This document shows positions 50,401 through 58,800 of a stretch of 64,000 nucleotides of DNA, piece by piece. Source of the stretch: Plectrocnemia conspersa (taxonomy: Eukaryota > Arthropoda > Insecta > Trichoptera > Polycentropodidae); assembly GCA_009617715.1 (NCBI GenBank), contig VTFK01000110.1, positions 372,001 to 436,000 of the forward strand. The letters are read 5' to 3'. The notes below the pieces were generated by a model. That model was not told where the DNA came from and made no database searches. It worked only from the letters and a program-made list of their open reading frames with translations. Each line of letters starts with the position of its first letter. Positions within the stretch are counted from its first letter, which is position 1. The translations under genes and the position numbers were made by a program.

Positions 50401-53400
50401 GCAAACTGGAAGAAACAGATACGTCGCTAACGAAAATGCAAGATCAGGTACGAGACAATATGGTAACACTGGGCATAGTGAATATTCTTCTTCTTATAAT
50501 ACCAAGGGCTCAGCTAATTATGGAGCTCAAGATGAATATAGAGAAGCTGTAATTAGTCCAGTACCGACTAGAATCGTCACTGTGCCAAATACTAGAATTG
50601 TCAGTGGTAGTACAAATTTAGAGGGTGATTCGCATGTCACTGGTTCTAATACTAATAAGTATGTATCTTCTTATAACACCAAGGAGAGAAGTTCAGCTAC
50701 TAGTCATTACGGCGCTCAAGATGAACATAGAGAAGCCGTCATTAGTCCAGTACCGACGAGAATCATCACAGTGCCAAATATTAGACTCGGTTCCACTAGA
50801 AATTTAGAGAGCGATTCGCATGTCACCGGAACGAATGCGAATAGGTATGTAAGCTCATCTTATGGCGGGTCGTCCATGAATACGAATCGACGTATCGAAG
50901 ACGAACATCACGCTGAAAATCTCCGAGGAGAGCAAAGCAACGTGGAAGTCAACAACGAATCATACTTTAACAAACAGTCTGGCTCTAGACAACAAACAGC
51001 TTCTAGCGCATACGATAGTTATCAAACTACGGCCACATACGAAGATAGAGTTGTACCAGTGGGCAATCAACGAATCAGAGTTTATCTAAGACCGGGTGAT
51101 TTGGTACGAGTACCGGTCGAAATAGCAACACCTGTCCAAACGAGATTAGTTGTTCAAAGCAATGCTCATAAAGCTACAAATGCAGGAAGTAGAACAGCCA
51201 ATATTGACGTCGACGAACATAGCGCTTCTACTTATGAGGGTAGTAGAACTTTAAATACTGGACATCAGAGTGGACAAACTCACAACGCCGATTATTATAA
51301 AACTGACGAATACAGAAATTTAGGCAATGCTGAAACAACCCGTGTAATACCAAATCCAAACATTAGAACGTCAAGCGCTGTATACAGAGGAGCAGCTAGA
51401 GGCGGTTCAAGATCTACACAAGAGACTCACAATGCTGATTATGAATATACTAATACAGATAATGCTGAAGCAACTCGTTTAGTATCCAATCCGACCCACG
51501 TACGTCAGGGAGCAGTTAGAGGGGGTTCAACTCACAGTGCCGATTATGAACATAGTAATTTAGGTAATGCTGAAGCTGTTTCGTCGGGACAAAGCATGGT
51601 TCGCAACGATGATGAATATAGTAATGTAGGAAATACTGGAACCTACACTACGGCAACTAAGCCGAAAGCGTATCAATCCTCGTACTCGTATCATAAATCG
51701 TGGGAAAGACAAGGAACACCTTACGTTATAAAACCACAAGAGGGTGCTGCGTTAGGAGCCGATTCTTTGGTTCGATCTTCCGCGAACAGTGAAGATCAAG
51801 CTTCTTCTCATAAATCGTCTCAATATAGTGGTAGTCGATCTACTTATGGACAACAAGGCTCTGCAACAGGAGAATCCGATAGCTATCATTCCGGTTCTCA
51901 AGGGATGAATATGAAGCAGATGGAAGAGCAACTGAGGAACCAAATGAGAGCAGCGTGCCCTACTTGCGATACCCCTAAGACGAAAGGATATAGTGCGTCT
52001 TATTCTTACAGCGCACAAAGAAGATACGGAGATAACGTCGATAGGCAGAAGAGGTCAACTCAGGACCAAGAGATGGAGGATATCAGCCAATTGAGTAACG
52101 ACGATTATTTTTCTCAGCAAACGGAGAATTTAGAGCAACAGACGGGATCTTTTGATCAAAACCAAGATAATCAACAGAACGGATTAATATTTGGTGGTCA
52201 AGGGACATTGGTAATGGAGCAATTGCAAACAGGAAACTTAGAGGAGGAACAGCAATTAGTGTTTGGAAGCCAAGGAGAAGAAACGATGGTTATGGAACAG
52301 GTCCAGCAGATGGGAAATTTAGAACAAGAACAACAACTAGTGTTTGGAGGCCAAGAGCAAGAAACGGCAAATATGGAACAAATACAACAACAATCGATGG
52401 GAAATTTAGAACAAGAACAGCAACTAGTGTTTGGAGGCCAAGAGCAAGAAACGGCAAATATGGAACAAATACAGCAACAATCGATGGGAAATTTAGAACA
52501 AAAAAATGAAATGATCGAACAAAGTACCGGCGATCACGAGCAGAAGACGAGTGATGATTTTGAAATGGAACACGATGGTGAAAGTCGTAATATTGTAACA
52601 AAACCTTCAGAACCCCAAAGAGGCGATATAGCGGAAGAAAACGTAGAAGCTCATTTACAAGATCTTTTATTAGAATTAGGAGCAAATCATCGAAACGGTA
52701 AAGAGGAAAGAACGACCAACGAAATGTCGCATATTCAGCGCCTAAATAAACCTTATGCTTTAACGAGAGTCAGTACTACGCCAAAGACTAATCCTCAAGA
52801 ACCGAAAAGTTTCTTAGATACATATCCACAACAGAATCAAAACGAGGCAGATATGAGTCAAATATCTAAAGATACGTACGATATGAGCCAAATTTCAATG
52901 ACAGACAATGATTTCACTCAACAAACTTCCAATAACGAACAAGGATTACAGTTTGAAGATTTAACTCAGCAGCAAAACTCAGATTGGACGCAGCAAAGCA
53001 GCAATTTCCAGCAAATGGCTGAAAAAGACACAATCAAGGAAGCGGAAGTTTTACAATTGTCTCAAAATTTAAAGATAACCGAAACGACACCTAAACCGAC
53101 AACAACTACTACTCCTGAGCCAGGATTTTGGTCTAAAGTAGGAAGTAAAATTGGAAGTGCAGGCGATAAAGTAAAATCATGGGTTGGATAAATGTTTTTT
53201 TTTATATATAATAAGACAAATTCATTTATCACATAAACATGTATTGTATAATGTATTAAAATAAATCTATTTATATAATGTATGTTTTTTATTTAAAAAT
53301 ATTTTTTATATACTGCACTAATATTCCGATGATGTACATACATTAGTTACTTACAGAATTTATGATTTTTTTATTGTTCCTTTCCATGAAATTTTATTGT

Positions 53401-53739
53401 GTATTGAAATAATACTTTGTATTGTTTTTCAACTATATTGATGCATTGGGGTAACCTGTTAGGTCACGATGGTCTTAATTTAATTTAACTAAATAAATTT
53501 ACATAAAAATTACTCGAAAGTATGATACTGACCTCAGAGAGTGATTTATAATATCGTACGAAGCTTTGTTGTTGTTGAGAATCTATGAACAATAATAGAA
53601 TTTTAAAACGGTGTTTTCAATATATAGTTTATGTAAATATTTATGCAATTGAATCAAAACACATGTCAATGCTGCTAAAGTGCATATTTATAACACACTA
53701 ACCTAAGTTTAACGCATGTAAAGGCTGAACAGTCGTCAT
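35471..53739 (-). CDS. MSH2: DNA mismatch repair protein MSH2
   Basis: MutS homologue that pairs with MSH6 (or MSH3) to recognise mismatches in the nucleus. Coding exons, 5' to 3': 53739-53703, 53582-53533, 49399-49205, 44365-44180, 43887-43744, 43676-43282, 39200-38993, 38923-38764, 38614-38440, 38376-38192, 38130-37912, 37844-37612, 36157-36066, 36001-35779 and 35716-35471. Every junction has GT-AG borders and matching phase, giving 915 residues (human 934). The N-terminus [24 protein letters not shown] and [21 protein letters not shown] form the mismatch-binding domain. The connector, lever and clamp follow. The ATPase has Walker [14 protein letters not shown] (about 660-672) and the Walker B/signature DELGRGTST (740-748). 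No lesion was seen. Intron 2 (49400-53532) contains another gene on the plus strand; intron 3 (44366-49204) and intron 6 (39201-43281) carry transposon remnants. Confidence 0.97.
36158..37611 (-). other. MSH2 intron 12
   Basis: No exon. Holds the hAT MITE at 37079-37346. The stretch about 36930-37070 (gccttgccttcgcc, gtcatatggacagt-type words) resembles 48130-48215, a second short interspersed repeat family. Confidence 0.7.
37079..37346. mobile_element. hAT MITE with perfect 8-base target duplication
   Basis: Ends cagtggcgtagctaggg and catagctacgccactg. The flanking 8-mer ggtggaag is present at both 37071-37078 and 37347-37354. 268 bases, with C-rich and GGGGCGG-rich ends and an AT-rich middle. 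CAGTGGCGTAGC ends are a widespread hAT MITE type. It sits in MSH2 intron 12. Confidence 0.92.
39600..40650 (+). mobile_element. mariner transposon remnant
   Basis: Plus-strand translation, over several frame breaks, gives [14 protein letters not shown] and EDIRATMQ (N-terminal helix-turn-helix region), RINLQNMG-like text, [16 protein letters not shown] (first catalytic Asp region), [14 protein letters not shown], and a decayed [12 protein letters not shown] near 40515-40550. This order is that of mariner transposases. Many stops and shifts mean it is dead. The leader (39600-39870) contains a short inverted pair gggacattttat/ataaaattgtccc. It lies antisense in MSH2 intron 6. Confidence 0.85.
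41969..42193. mobile_element. hAT MITE with perfect target duplication
   Basis: Ends cagggctcggcaacct and aggttgccgaggcctg, flanked by the identical 8-mer cactagag at 41961-41968 and 42194-42201. 225 bases, with an internal hairpin of gacccgcgggtc type near 41990. Non-coding, in MSH2 intron 6. Confidence 0.92.
44671..45478. mobile_element. Foldback element with 160-base inverted arms
   Basis: The left arm 44671-44830 (ggatcccggaggcgatcaat... to ...tgcaatccca) is the inverted, slightly diverged copy of the right arm 45319-45478 (tgggattgca... to ...caggatcc). Each arm contains short sub-repeats (gatcaattg / gattgatcaa) and the shared block gactcattcggtttgttgcg. The 488-base centre contains the PIF/Harbinger MITE 44927-45102. 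No transposase frame. The target duplication is not obvious. Confidence 0.85.
44927..45102 (+). mobile_element. PIF/Harbinger-type MITE, copy 2
   Basis: 176 bases with tgcttcctctacactctctgg-type inverted ends, flanked by TTA (44924-44926 and 45103-45105). Same length as copy 1 at 21236-21411 and nearly identical in sequence, opposite orientation. It is inserted in the loop of the foldback element, so it arrived after it. Confidence 0.87.
45836..46144 (+). pseudogene. piggyBac-type transposase C-terminal fragment
   Basis: The open plus frame (no ATG at its start) ends with [21 protein letters not shown] followed by [17 protein letters not shown]-x2-C, C-x2-C zinc-ribbon of this form (RCxVC...TxYxCxxC...CF..YH) closes piggyBac transposases. 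The last expected Cys/His pair is altered (FYMNHS). Only this tail is present, so I call it a remnant within MSH2 intron 3. Confidence 0.6.
48328..49094 (+). mobile_element. hAT element remnant with dimerisation-domain piece
   Basis: Inverted ends cggggcttcgaacctgaact and, at the right, gaaccggaacg...ggttcaatgccctg. Flanking 8-mers gtttaagt and atttaagc match at 6 of 8. Inside, plus frame 48646-48840 encodes [20 protein letters not shown] followed by [21 protein letters not shown]. This is the C-terminal hAT dimerisation domain (family pattern: LAxxxLxxPxTxVxVERxFSxLKxIxxxxRxxL). The catalytic region is missing: an internally deleted, dead copy. Confidence 0.82.
49720..49951 (+). promoter_or_regulatory. 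Likely promoter and 5'UTR of nested secreted-protein gene
   Basis: A TATA-like atatataat is at 49727-49735. The frame upstream of the chosen ATG is crossed by a donor (cacaa|gtgagc, 49885/49886) and an acceptor (tatttttcag, ending 49942). This would remove a 57-base intron and leave a short untranslated first exon. The exact start is unknown. Confidence 0.4.
49952..53191 (+). CDS. Secreted repetitive Gly/Ser/Tyr- then Gln-rich protein, nested in MSH2 intron 2
   Basis: 1079 residues from the ATG at 49952; an in-frame extension to 49772 exists but crosses a likely 5'UTR intron, and this ATG starts a clean signal peptide ([14 protein letters not shown]). Residues about 20-690 are rich in Ser, Gly, Tyr, Asn and Arg. 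Two copies of a segment like [20 protein letters not shown] lie about 100 codons apart, and three diverged [20 protein letters not shown] units follow. The sequence CPTC is the only cysteine pair noticed. A furin-type site RQKR is at 698-701. After it the protein turns Gln/Glu-rich, with units of 29 residues ([20 protein letters not shown]...) at 788 and 817 and diverged copies either side. It ends with a Thr/Pro linker and an amphipathic tail [21 protein letters not shown] do not recognise the family. The build suggests an extracellular structural, adhesive or egg/cuticle-matrix protein. A polyadenylation signal is at 53260-53265. Confidence 0.93.
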   Translation: MRALILLLLPLVAADFYKETQDFQYSRSTDGEAKQGYYGSQTGNMGGNYEVAQNMDTLAQRQMKGLMTQVGSQLGIDSTSMGKGHVPNAMNSGSIYGSASAHGKASGVVSGGEDADLHDYGETDRHRGGYQSRHSGTSGQRYGGESVVGSQTGRNRYVANENARSGTRQYGNTGHSEYSSSYNTKGSANYGAQDEYREAVISPVPTRIVTVPNTRIVSGSTNLEGDSHVTGSNTNKYVSSYNTKERSSATSHYGAQDEHREAVISPVPTRIITVPNIRLGSTRNLESDSHVTGTNANRYVSSSYGGSSMNTNRRIEDEHHAENLRGEQSNVEVNNESYFNKQSGSRQQTASSAYDSYQTTATYEDRVVPVGNQRIRVYLRPGDLVRVPVEIATPVQTRLVVQSNAHKATNAGSRTANIDVDEHSASTYEGSRTLNTGHQSGQTHNADYYKTDEYRNLGNAETTRVIPNPNIRTSSAVYRGAARGGSRSTQETHNADYEYTNTDNAEATRLVSNPTHVRQGAVRGGSTHSADYEHSNLGNAEAVSSGQSMVRNDDEYSNVGNTGTYTTATKPKAYQSSYSYHKSWERQGTPYVIKPQEGAALGADSLVRSSANSEDQASSHKSSQYSGSRSTYGQQGSATGESDSYHSGSQGMNMKQMEEQLRNQMRAACPTCDTPKTKGYSASYSYSAQRRYGDNVDRQKRSTQDQEMEDISQLSNDDYFSQQTENLEQQTGSFDQNQDNQQNGLIFGGQGTLVMEQLQTGNLEEEQQLVFGSQGEETMVMEQVQQMGNLEQEQQLVFGGQEQETANMEQIQQQSMGNLEQEQQLVFGGQEQETANMEQIQQQSMGNLEQKNEMIEQSTGDHEQKTSDDFEMEHDGESRNIVTKPSEPQRGDIAEENVEAHLQDLLLELGANHRNGKEERTTNEMSHIQRLNKPYALTRVSTTPKTNPQEPKSFLDTYPQQNQNEADMSQISKDTYDMSQISMTDNDFTQQTSNNEQGLQFEDLTQQQNSDWTQQSSNFQQMAEKDTIKEAEVLQLSQNLKITETTPKPTTTTTPEPGFWSKVGSKIGSAGDKVKSWVG
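52229..52500 (+). repeat. 87-base in-frame tandem repeat
   Basis: Units start at 52313 and 52400, with a truncated third at 52487 and a diverged one before 52313. The first two full units differ at only about two positions, both silent A/G changes, so the duplication is recent or kept alike by conversion. Each unit is 29 codons and keeps the frame of the secreted protein. Confidence 0.9.
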
Positions 53740-53807
53740 CTTGACAGCTCGTGAATCGAAAGCGCGCGAGAATGACACACTACATATTTTTTAATTTGGC
53801 CTTAACC

Positions 53808-54001
53808 TAAATATTTTTGACCATACGGCAAAGTAGCAATAAGCAAAAAAATATTTTAGGGCATTATAAACAATAAAAGTACGTTATTCATTACTATAAT
53901 ATAATATATAGTATAGTAATGAATAACGTGTTTTTATTTTTTATAATGCACTAAAATATTTTTTGCTTTTTTCTACTTTGCCGTATGGTCAAAAATATTT
54001 A
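53808..54001. mobile_element. 194-base foldback MITE just upstream of MSH2
   Basis: The left arm starts taaatatttttgaccatacg and the right arm ends cgtatggtcaaaaatattta. The two arms (about 90 bases each, including ggcaaagtag, gcattataa and acgttattcattactat) mirror each other around a central aatataatatat. It ends 69 bases upstream (5') of the MSH2 ATG at 53739, so it lies in the MSH2 promoter or 5'UTR. Non-coding; a possible TA target at the edges. Confidence 0.88.
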
Positions 54002-54039
54002 GTTCAATAGTCAAGTCCATAAATAAATATTGTGTCACC

Positions 54040-54605
54040 CAAGTCTTACGGTTGCTTCGCCAAAAAACTGGTAAAATTTTTTTTAGAGTAACCTGTAATG
54101 GCACGAAGATTTTCTGATTGGTAGATCAACAAAGGTTTTAATTTTAATTCTTCGGATGCATTTCCATCGAGAAGAAGAGTTAGACTGTCCTTGGACGCTT
54201 TAAATCTAGAAGCAGTTTTCTCCTCTATTGAAATAAACGTACATGTTGGCATTCATTTCCAATAAAGTACAGTCTCATCCACATAAAAATTAAATTTGGT
54301 GAATAATTTCCCCTTTTATAATTTCACGGAACTCCATTGGAAATTTTTCAGCTGATTCTACGACTGCACTAGCCGATTCATCAATCATTTTATGGTTATG
54401 CAAGTTTGATCGTTTTTTAAGCCGATCAAACCAACCTTTGCTTGCTTTAAATACTTCTTCTCCTCCATATTGAGATTTTAAATGATCCCAAAGACTAAGT
54501 GATTTATTCATTTATTCAAAATATTCAATATTTTTTTTAAATTGTCGGTCGCGATATAACGAATCCGCACTCGCCGGGGTCGCGATAAACGGGGGTTATC
54601 TCTAC
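54040..54605 (-). mobile_element. Tigger/pogo transposase remnant
   Basis: The minus strand reads VFKASKGWFDRLKKRSNLHN (CENP-B-type helix-turn-helix), then ESAEKFPMEFREII. After a gap come FKASKDSLTLLLDGNASEEL and LKPLLIYQSENLRA. These are successive blocks of Tigger-type DDE transposases. The catalytic DETGLFWK block is lost and only two open pieces (54511-54290 and 54252-54046) remain. Its 5' inverted end (gtcggtcgcgatataacg...gtcgcgataaacggggg) lies at about 54543-54600. Confidence 0.85.
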
Positions 54606-54754
54606 ACAAAAAAAAATACATGGAAAGAAACATTAAAAAAAATCATAAATTTTGTAAGTAACTAATGTACATCATCGGAATATTAGTGCAGTTTTTAAAA
54701 AAAATATTTTCTAATAAAAAACATTACATAAATAGATTTATTTCAATACATTAT

Positions 54755-54940
54755 ACCACGGGTTCCCAACCCCGTGCCCGCGGGCGCCATGGCGCCCGCG
54801 GACCGACTTGTGTGCGCCCGCCACTATTCGACCGCAATAGAATTTTTTTCACAAACACTAATTAAATTTTTTAATTATTTTTAATTATTTGTTAAGCCTC
54901 TACTACACTCTCTCGAAGTTGTCCAAACCGAAGAATTGGA
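54755..54940. repeat. hAT-like end with 24-base palindrome, and a lone Harbinger end
   Basis: The sequence cacgggttcccaaccccgtg leads into a perfect 24-base palindrome at 54778-54801 (centre gccatggc), resembling the GC-rich start of hAT MITEs. No matching far end was found. At about 54900-54925, ctactacactctctcgaagt resembles one inverted end of the PIF/Harbinger MITE family of copies 1 and 2, also alone. Confidence 0.5.
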
Positions 54941-55823
54941 TTTTATTATTATTACTACCCCATTGGATTTTATTATCATCTGCGATAGAGGAAACAATAA
55001 ATCAAACCAGGCTTAATGCTAGAAATTAGTATAAGTATGTAACTCCTCGAATTTTTTCTACAGACGATACTTTTTATTTCAATGCCTTAAAAATACAAAA
55101 ATTCTCTATCAAAAAATCATGTTTTTTTTAATAATATATAAAGGGCGGCGATAACAATTTTTGATTAGAGGGGTAAAAAAGCTGGATCGATTCATGTGTG
55201 CATTTAATTAAGCCATAGTTTTTTTGTGTGTATCTTCTTGGCTTAATGCGAAACACGTTAAGCAACGATTCATAGAAACGACACATTCAAGTTGTTTTGG
55301 ACCTTGTTTATTTTACACTAAAGTTTCTAAAGGCCCCGAAAAATTAAAGATGGAGTTTTGGTAGAGCACTAGGCTGACTATATATGAATTTTACAAAGAT
55401 ACACAAAATCTGAGACGTCAAAACCAACCCCAGTATTCGCACGATTTCGATTTCATCGTGTTTTTTTAAGAGAATGAAATATCGTATGCATATTATGCAA
55501 TTTCACATTTTGTGATAAAAATAATATTAGCGTCTGTTTTAAGCGCGGGGTACCATATTTTTATCACTTTAATGATTGTTTTTTCAATAGACTGTAGAAT
55601 GGACCTATTACACATATATCTACATATATTCTTTATAAATAGATTATAATTCGATTTAAAATTAGACTTATAATGATGACTATTTCGATCCATCGTGGCA
55701 CCTGTTTGCTGACTTCGTTAAACATTAAATTATGATATAAATGGACAAGGAAGGGGAGGTAGATTTTTAAATAGAATTTTTATAAATATTTATTTATATG
55801 TGTATATATCATTTTATAGTACT
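54941..55823. other. AT-rich stretch downstream of PLCXD gene
   Basis: No exon or clear repeat was recognised. It should include the 3'UTR of the minus-strand PI-PLC gene, with AATAAA-type signals on the minus strand just below 55824. Confidence 0.5.
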
Positions 55824-58800
55824 TTATTCATTGTTTTTGTAAGTTGTTTTAAAATCTATGGCATTTATAGACAATTCAATTAGATTGTTTCCTAAATAAA
55901 AATCTGTCGCTATCACATTAGACTTTTTCCACCAGTCGTTTCTAACCCAATAGGTCAAATTTTTATTAATCAACTCGGCCATTTTCCTCAGGTTATTGGC
56001 CGGATTGAACAATATCTCCAAAGCATTCGGAGTCAATTGGGCCATAATCGCCCACAGTGGATTGCCATAAGTTGTCGTAGGCGGAGGATGCTGAAGAACG
56101 TTCTGTATGTACTTTTTCAACTCTTCTGGCTTTTGTTTATCACCCCACATCTGACGCAATGGAGGCCACAGCCAAGTTGCTCCTGAATTTTAATAACATA
56201 TTATAATTGTAATTAAATTAAGTTAAAATTTAAACTAACCTTTAGTGACTGATTCTTCTGGATAGCATATGATTAATCTTTTATTCGTGTCCCAAATATC
56301 TCTAGTTCTAGGTCCATCAATCAAATGAACGTGAGGCTTTGGAGATACAGCTTCTTTAAAATTTACAGCAATATCCCCCAACTCATTATATAACAAATTA
56401 ACTAACATTTTATGTCTCTCGCCCCTCATATCACCGTTAATCAAATAAAATCCAACAGGCAAGCGATGTATGTCCAAAATTACTATCTAAAACATTAAAA
56501 TAATATTTATAATACAAAGTGACATATTGGAAAATTTTATGTAATCATTAAAAAATACCTCCCCTTTTGCTTGTTCCATAAATCGTTTTATATCTCTCAA
56601 CAACGGTACTAAAGGGGTGACTTTTATAAGATCATGATTGATCCAAAATCTATAAAATGTAATGGCTGTATATATGAATGACTTCAACATTAAAATATAT
56701 GTATATATAATATATAAAAAAATAGTGTACTAACTTTGCCATAATTTTTTTTACAGTATTTTTAAATTATATCATTAGCTCTAATAATTAAATAAAGTTA
56801 TTGTGCACCATATTATATAATTATCGTAGCATATATCGATTGGCGTATTTATTTCATCAGCAAGAATGGACAAGTACGCCAATCGCTCCGATTTTTATTT
56901 CATATTTTTAGGCATGGTCATAATGGACAAGTACGCCAATCGCTCCGATTTTTATTTCATATTTTTAGCGATGGTCATATTTATATTTTTTTTAAACAAC
57001 TCTAAACTTCGCTTCTGTTTTGTTTTGTCCTAGAAATAACATGGCAAAACAATTGGGGATGATGTTTATCAGCTGTTTAGCAACAAAGAGATAAAACAGA
57101 AGGATGATGAGCTTAATTATTAAGATTGTTACGCTAACGTTTTTTAAAACTAATTTCAAACAAGTAAATAGTCCAGATAAAAGTTTTCTATGTCTGATAA
57201 ATGGCTGTGGCGTTTAGTATACCTGTTCCGAAAAACGTATATACCTATTTTCTTGCTCACTTTCAGTGGAATTTTCTTCACCCGAGCCTAAAATGCTAGT
57301 ATCTAGTGAGGGATAGTAACCAATCCTGAAGTCCAAATATCTTATTCCAAAAACTAGCTGAGTCCAAATATCATTGTCTTGGGTCATCACAAATCTGTGT
57401 AAGCCTTCTCCTCTCGTTACAGATGTGTTGCTGTTGTAAGATCCTGAATTATGCGTTCCAGGCAATAGTAACTTTGATAATGGAATGTCATTCATCTGTG
57501 CTCTGTAAAATATGATATTTAAATAAAATAGTTTATTTTTAAACGATTTTGAAGGATACCTTTTATCACTCATCCAAGTGGGTTGTATTTTCAAACAGTT
57601 CGTTTGGTGCATTGTGTCTTCTTTGAAACTGGCAATCCAAAAGGGCATACAGTGTGGCCCCGGAATTGCCGACTGCTGTGTAGACTGAAATGTATAATAA
57701 AACAGATGATAATTATAAGTCGTGTCACATGATATTTGATTTTCAATATTTAATATGTTAAACTTTTTCTAAAATTTTATTAAATTCTAAGCATTAAAAT
57801 AATTTTAAATGAATCGAAGTTAATGGTAATTTAAATATTTTTTTTATCATGAATGCCAGTTGTAGTTTGGCATTGTCGTGGTGTAAAATAATGCATTTTG
57901 ATTAGATGATACTGTTTTTCAATTAATGCCAGGTATTGTTAATAAATATTAGGTTACAATTTCCTTTGCGAGATGAATAAAAAAATCGGTAGATTGTGCA
58001 ATGACGTAATACGGATTTAAGTGGTCAGGTAATTGAAGGCGCATTCTACCGACCCTTCGACTTTTTATTGCCACCGACTGTATCCTTTGTTCAGGTATTT
58101 TTGCAAAGTTCTTTCGTATAAACTTAAATATATGATCAATGTCCGCGCTTGTATCAAGCATAAAAAGAAAAAAAAAATTTTCAAATCACAAATCATTGCT
58201 ACTAATTTCGTTGCAACGATCTGTGAGTAAACTCATATTTTTACTATTAAGATAATTTTATAGAGTGTATGAAATACCACACTAAAATAATATCACACGT
58301 GGTCGGCATTATCATGGTTAATAATAACGCTCTTTCTGTTCACTTAATGAGCTATTTTTCAACCAAATCCAGATTATCCAACTGTTGCATGTTCTTATCG
58401 GCATTTATTATACTAATTTATTTTTTTTGTGACAAAAATTTAATTTTTTTAATTGGAATACATTTTTTGATTGAAATTTATTTTAAAATTTGAATGGAAT
58501 TTAGTTAATATTATTTAAGGAAATAAAACTATTTGTCAATTCCTACTAAATACATAGTTAGAATTTTCTTTGTGTATTGGTTCAAAAACTTAAGATTTGA
58601 CAATGTCGTTATTTCTATAATCTCCAGTTTAGGTATCTCTACGCGCATTTCACCAACGATATCCTTTGTTGGGGTTCTTTTGTAAAGGACTTTTAATTCG
58701 CGCAAATATGCGATTCGCGCAAATATTTAGGGATACCAGTACTGGGGCAAAAATTGACATTTGGTACTACCGGTATTACATAATAAAATACCGGTAGTAA

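Noticed and set aside
49982..52685. Open frames on the minus strand inside the nested gene
   Set aside because: Shadows of the repetitive coding sequence with no motif.
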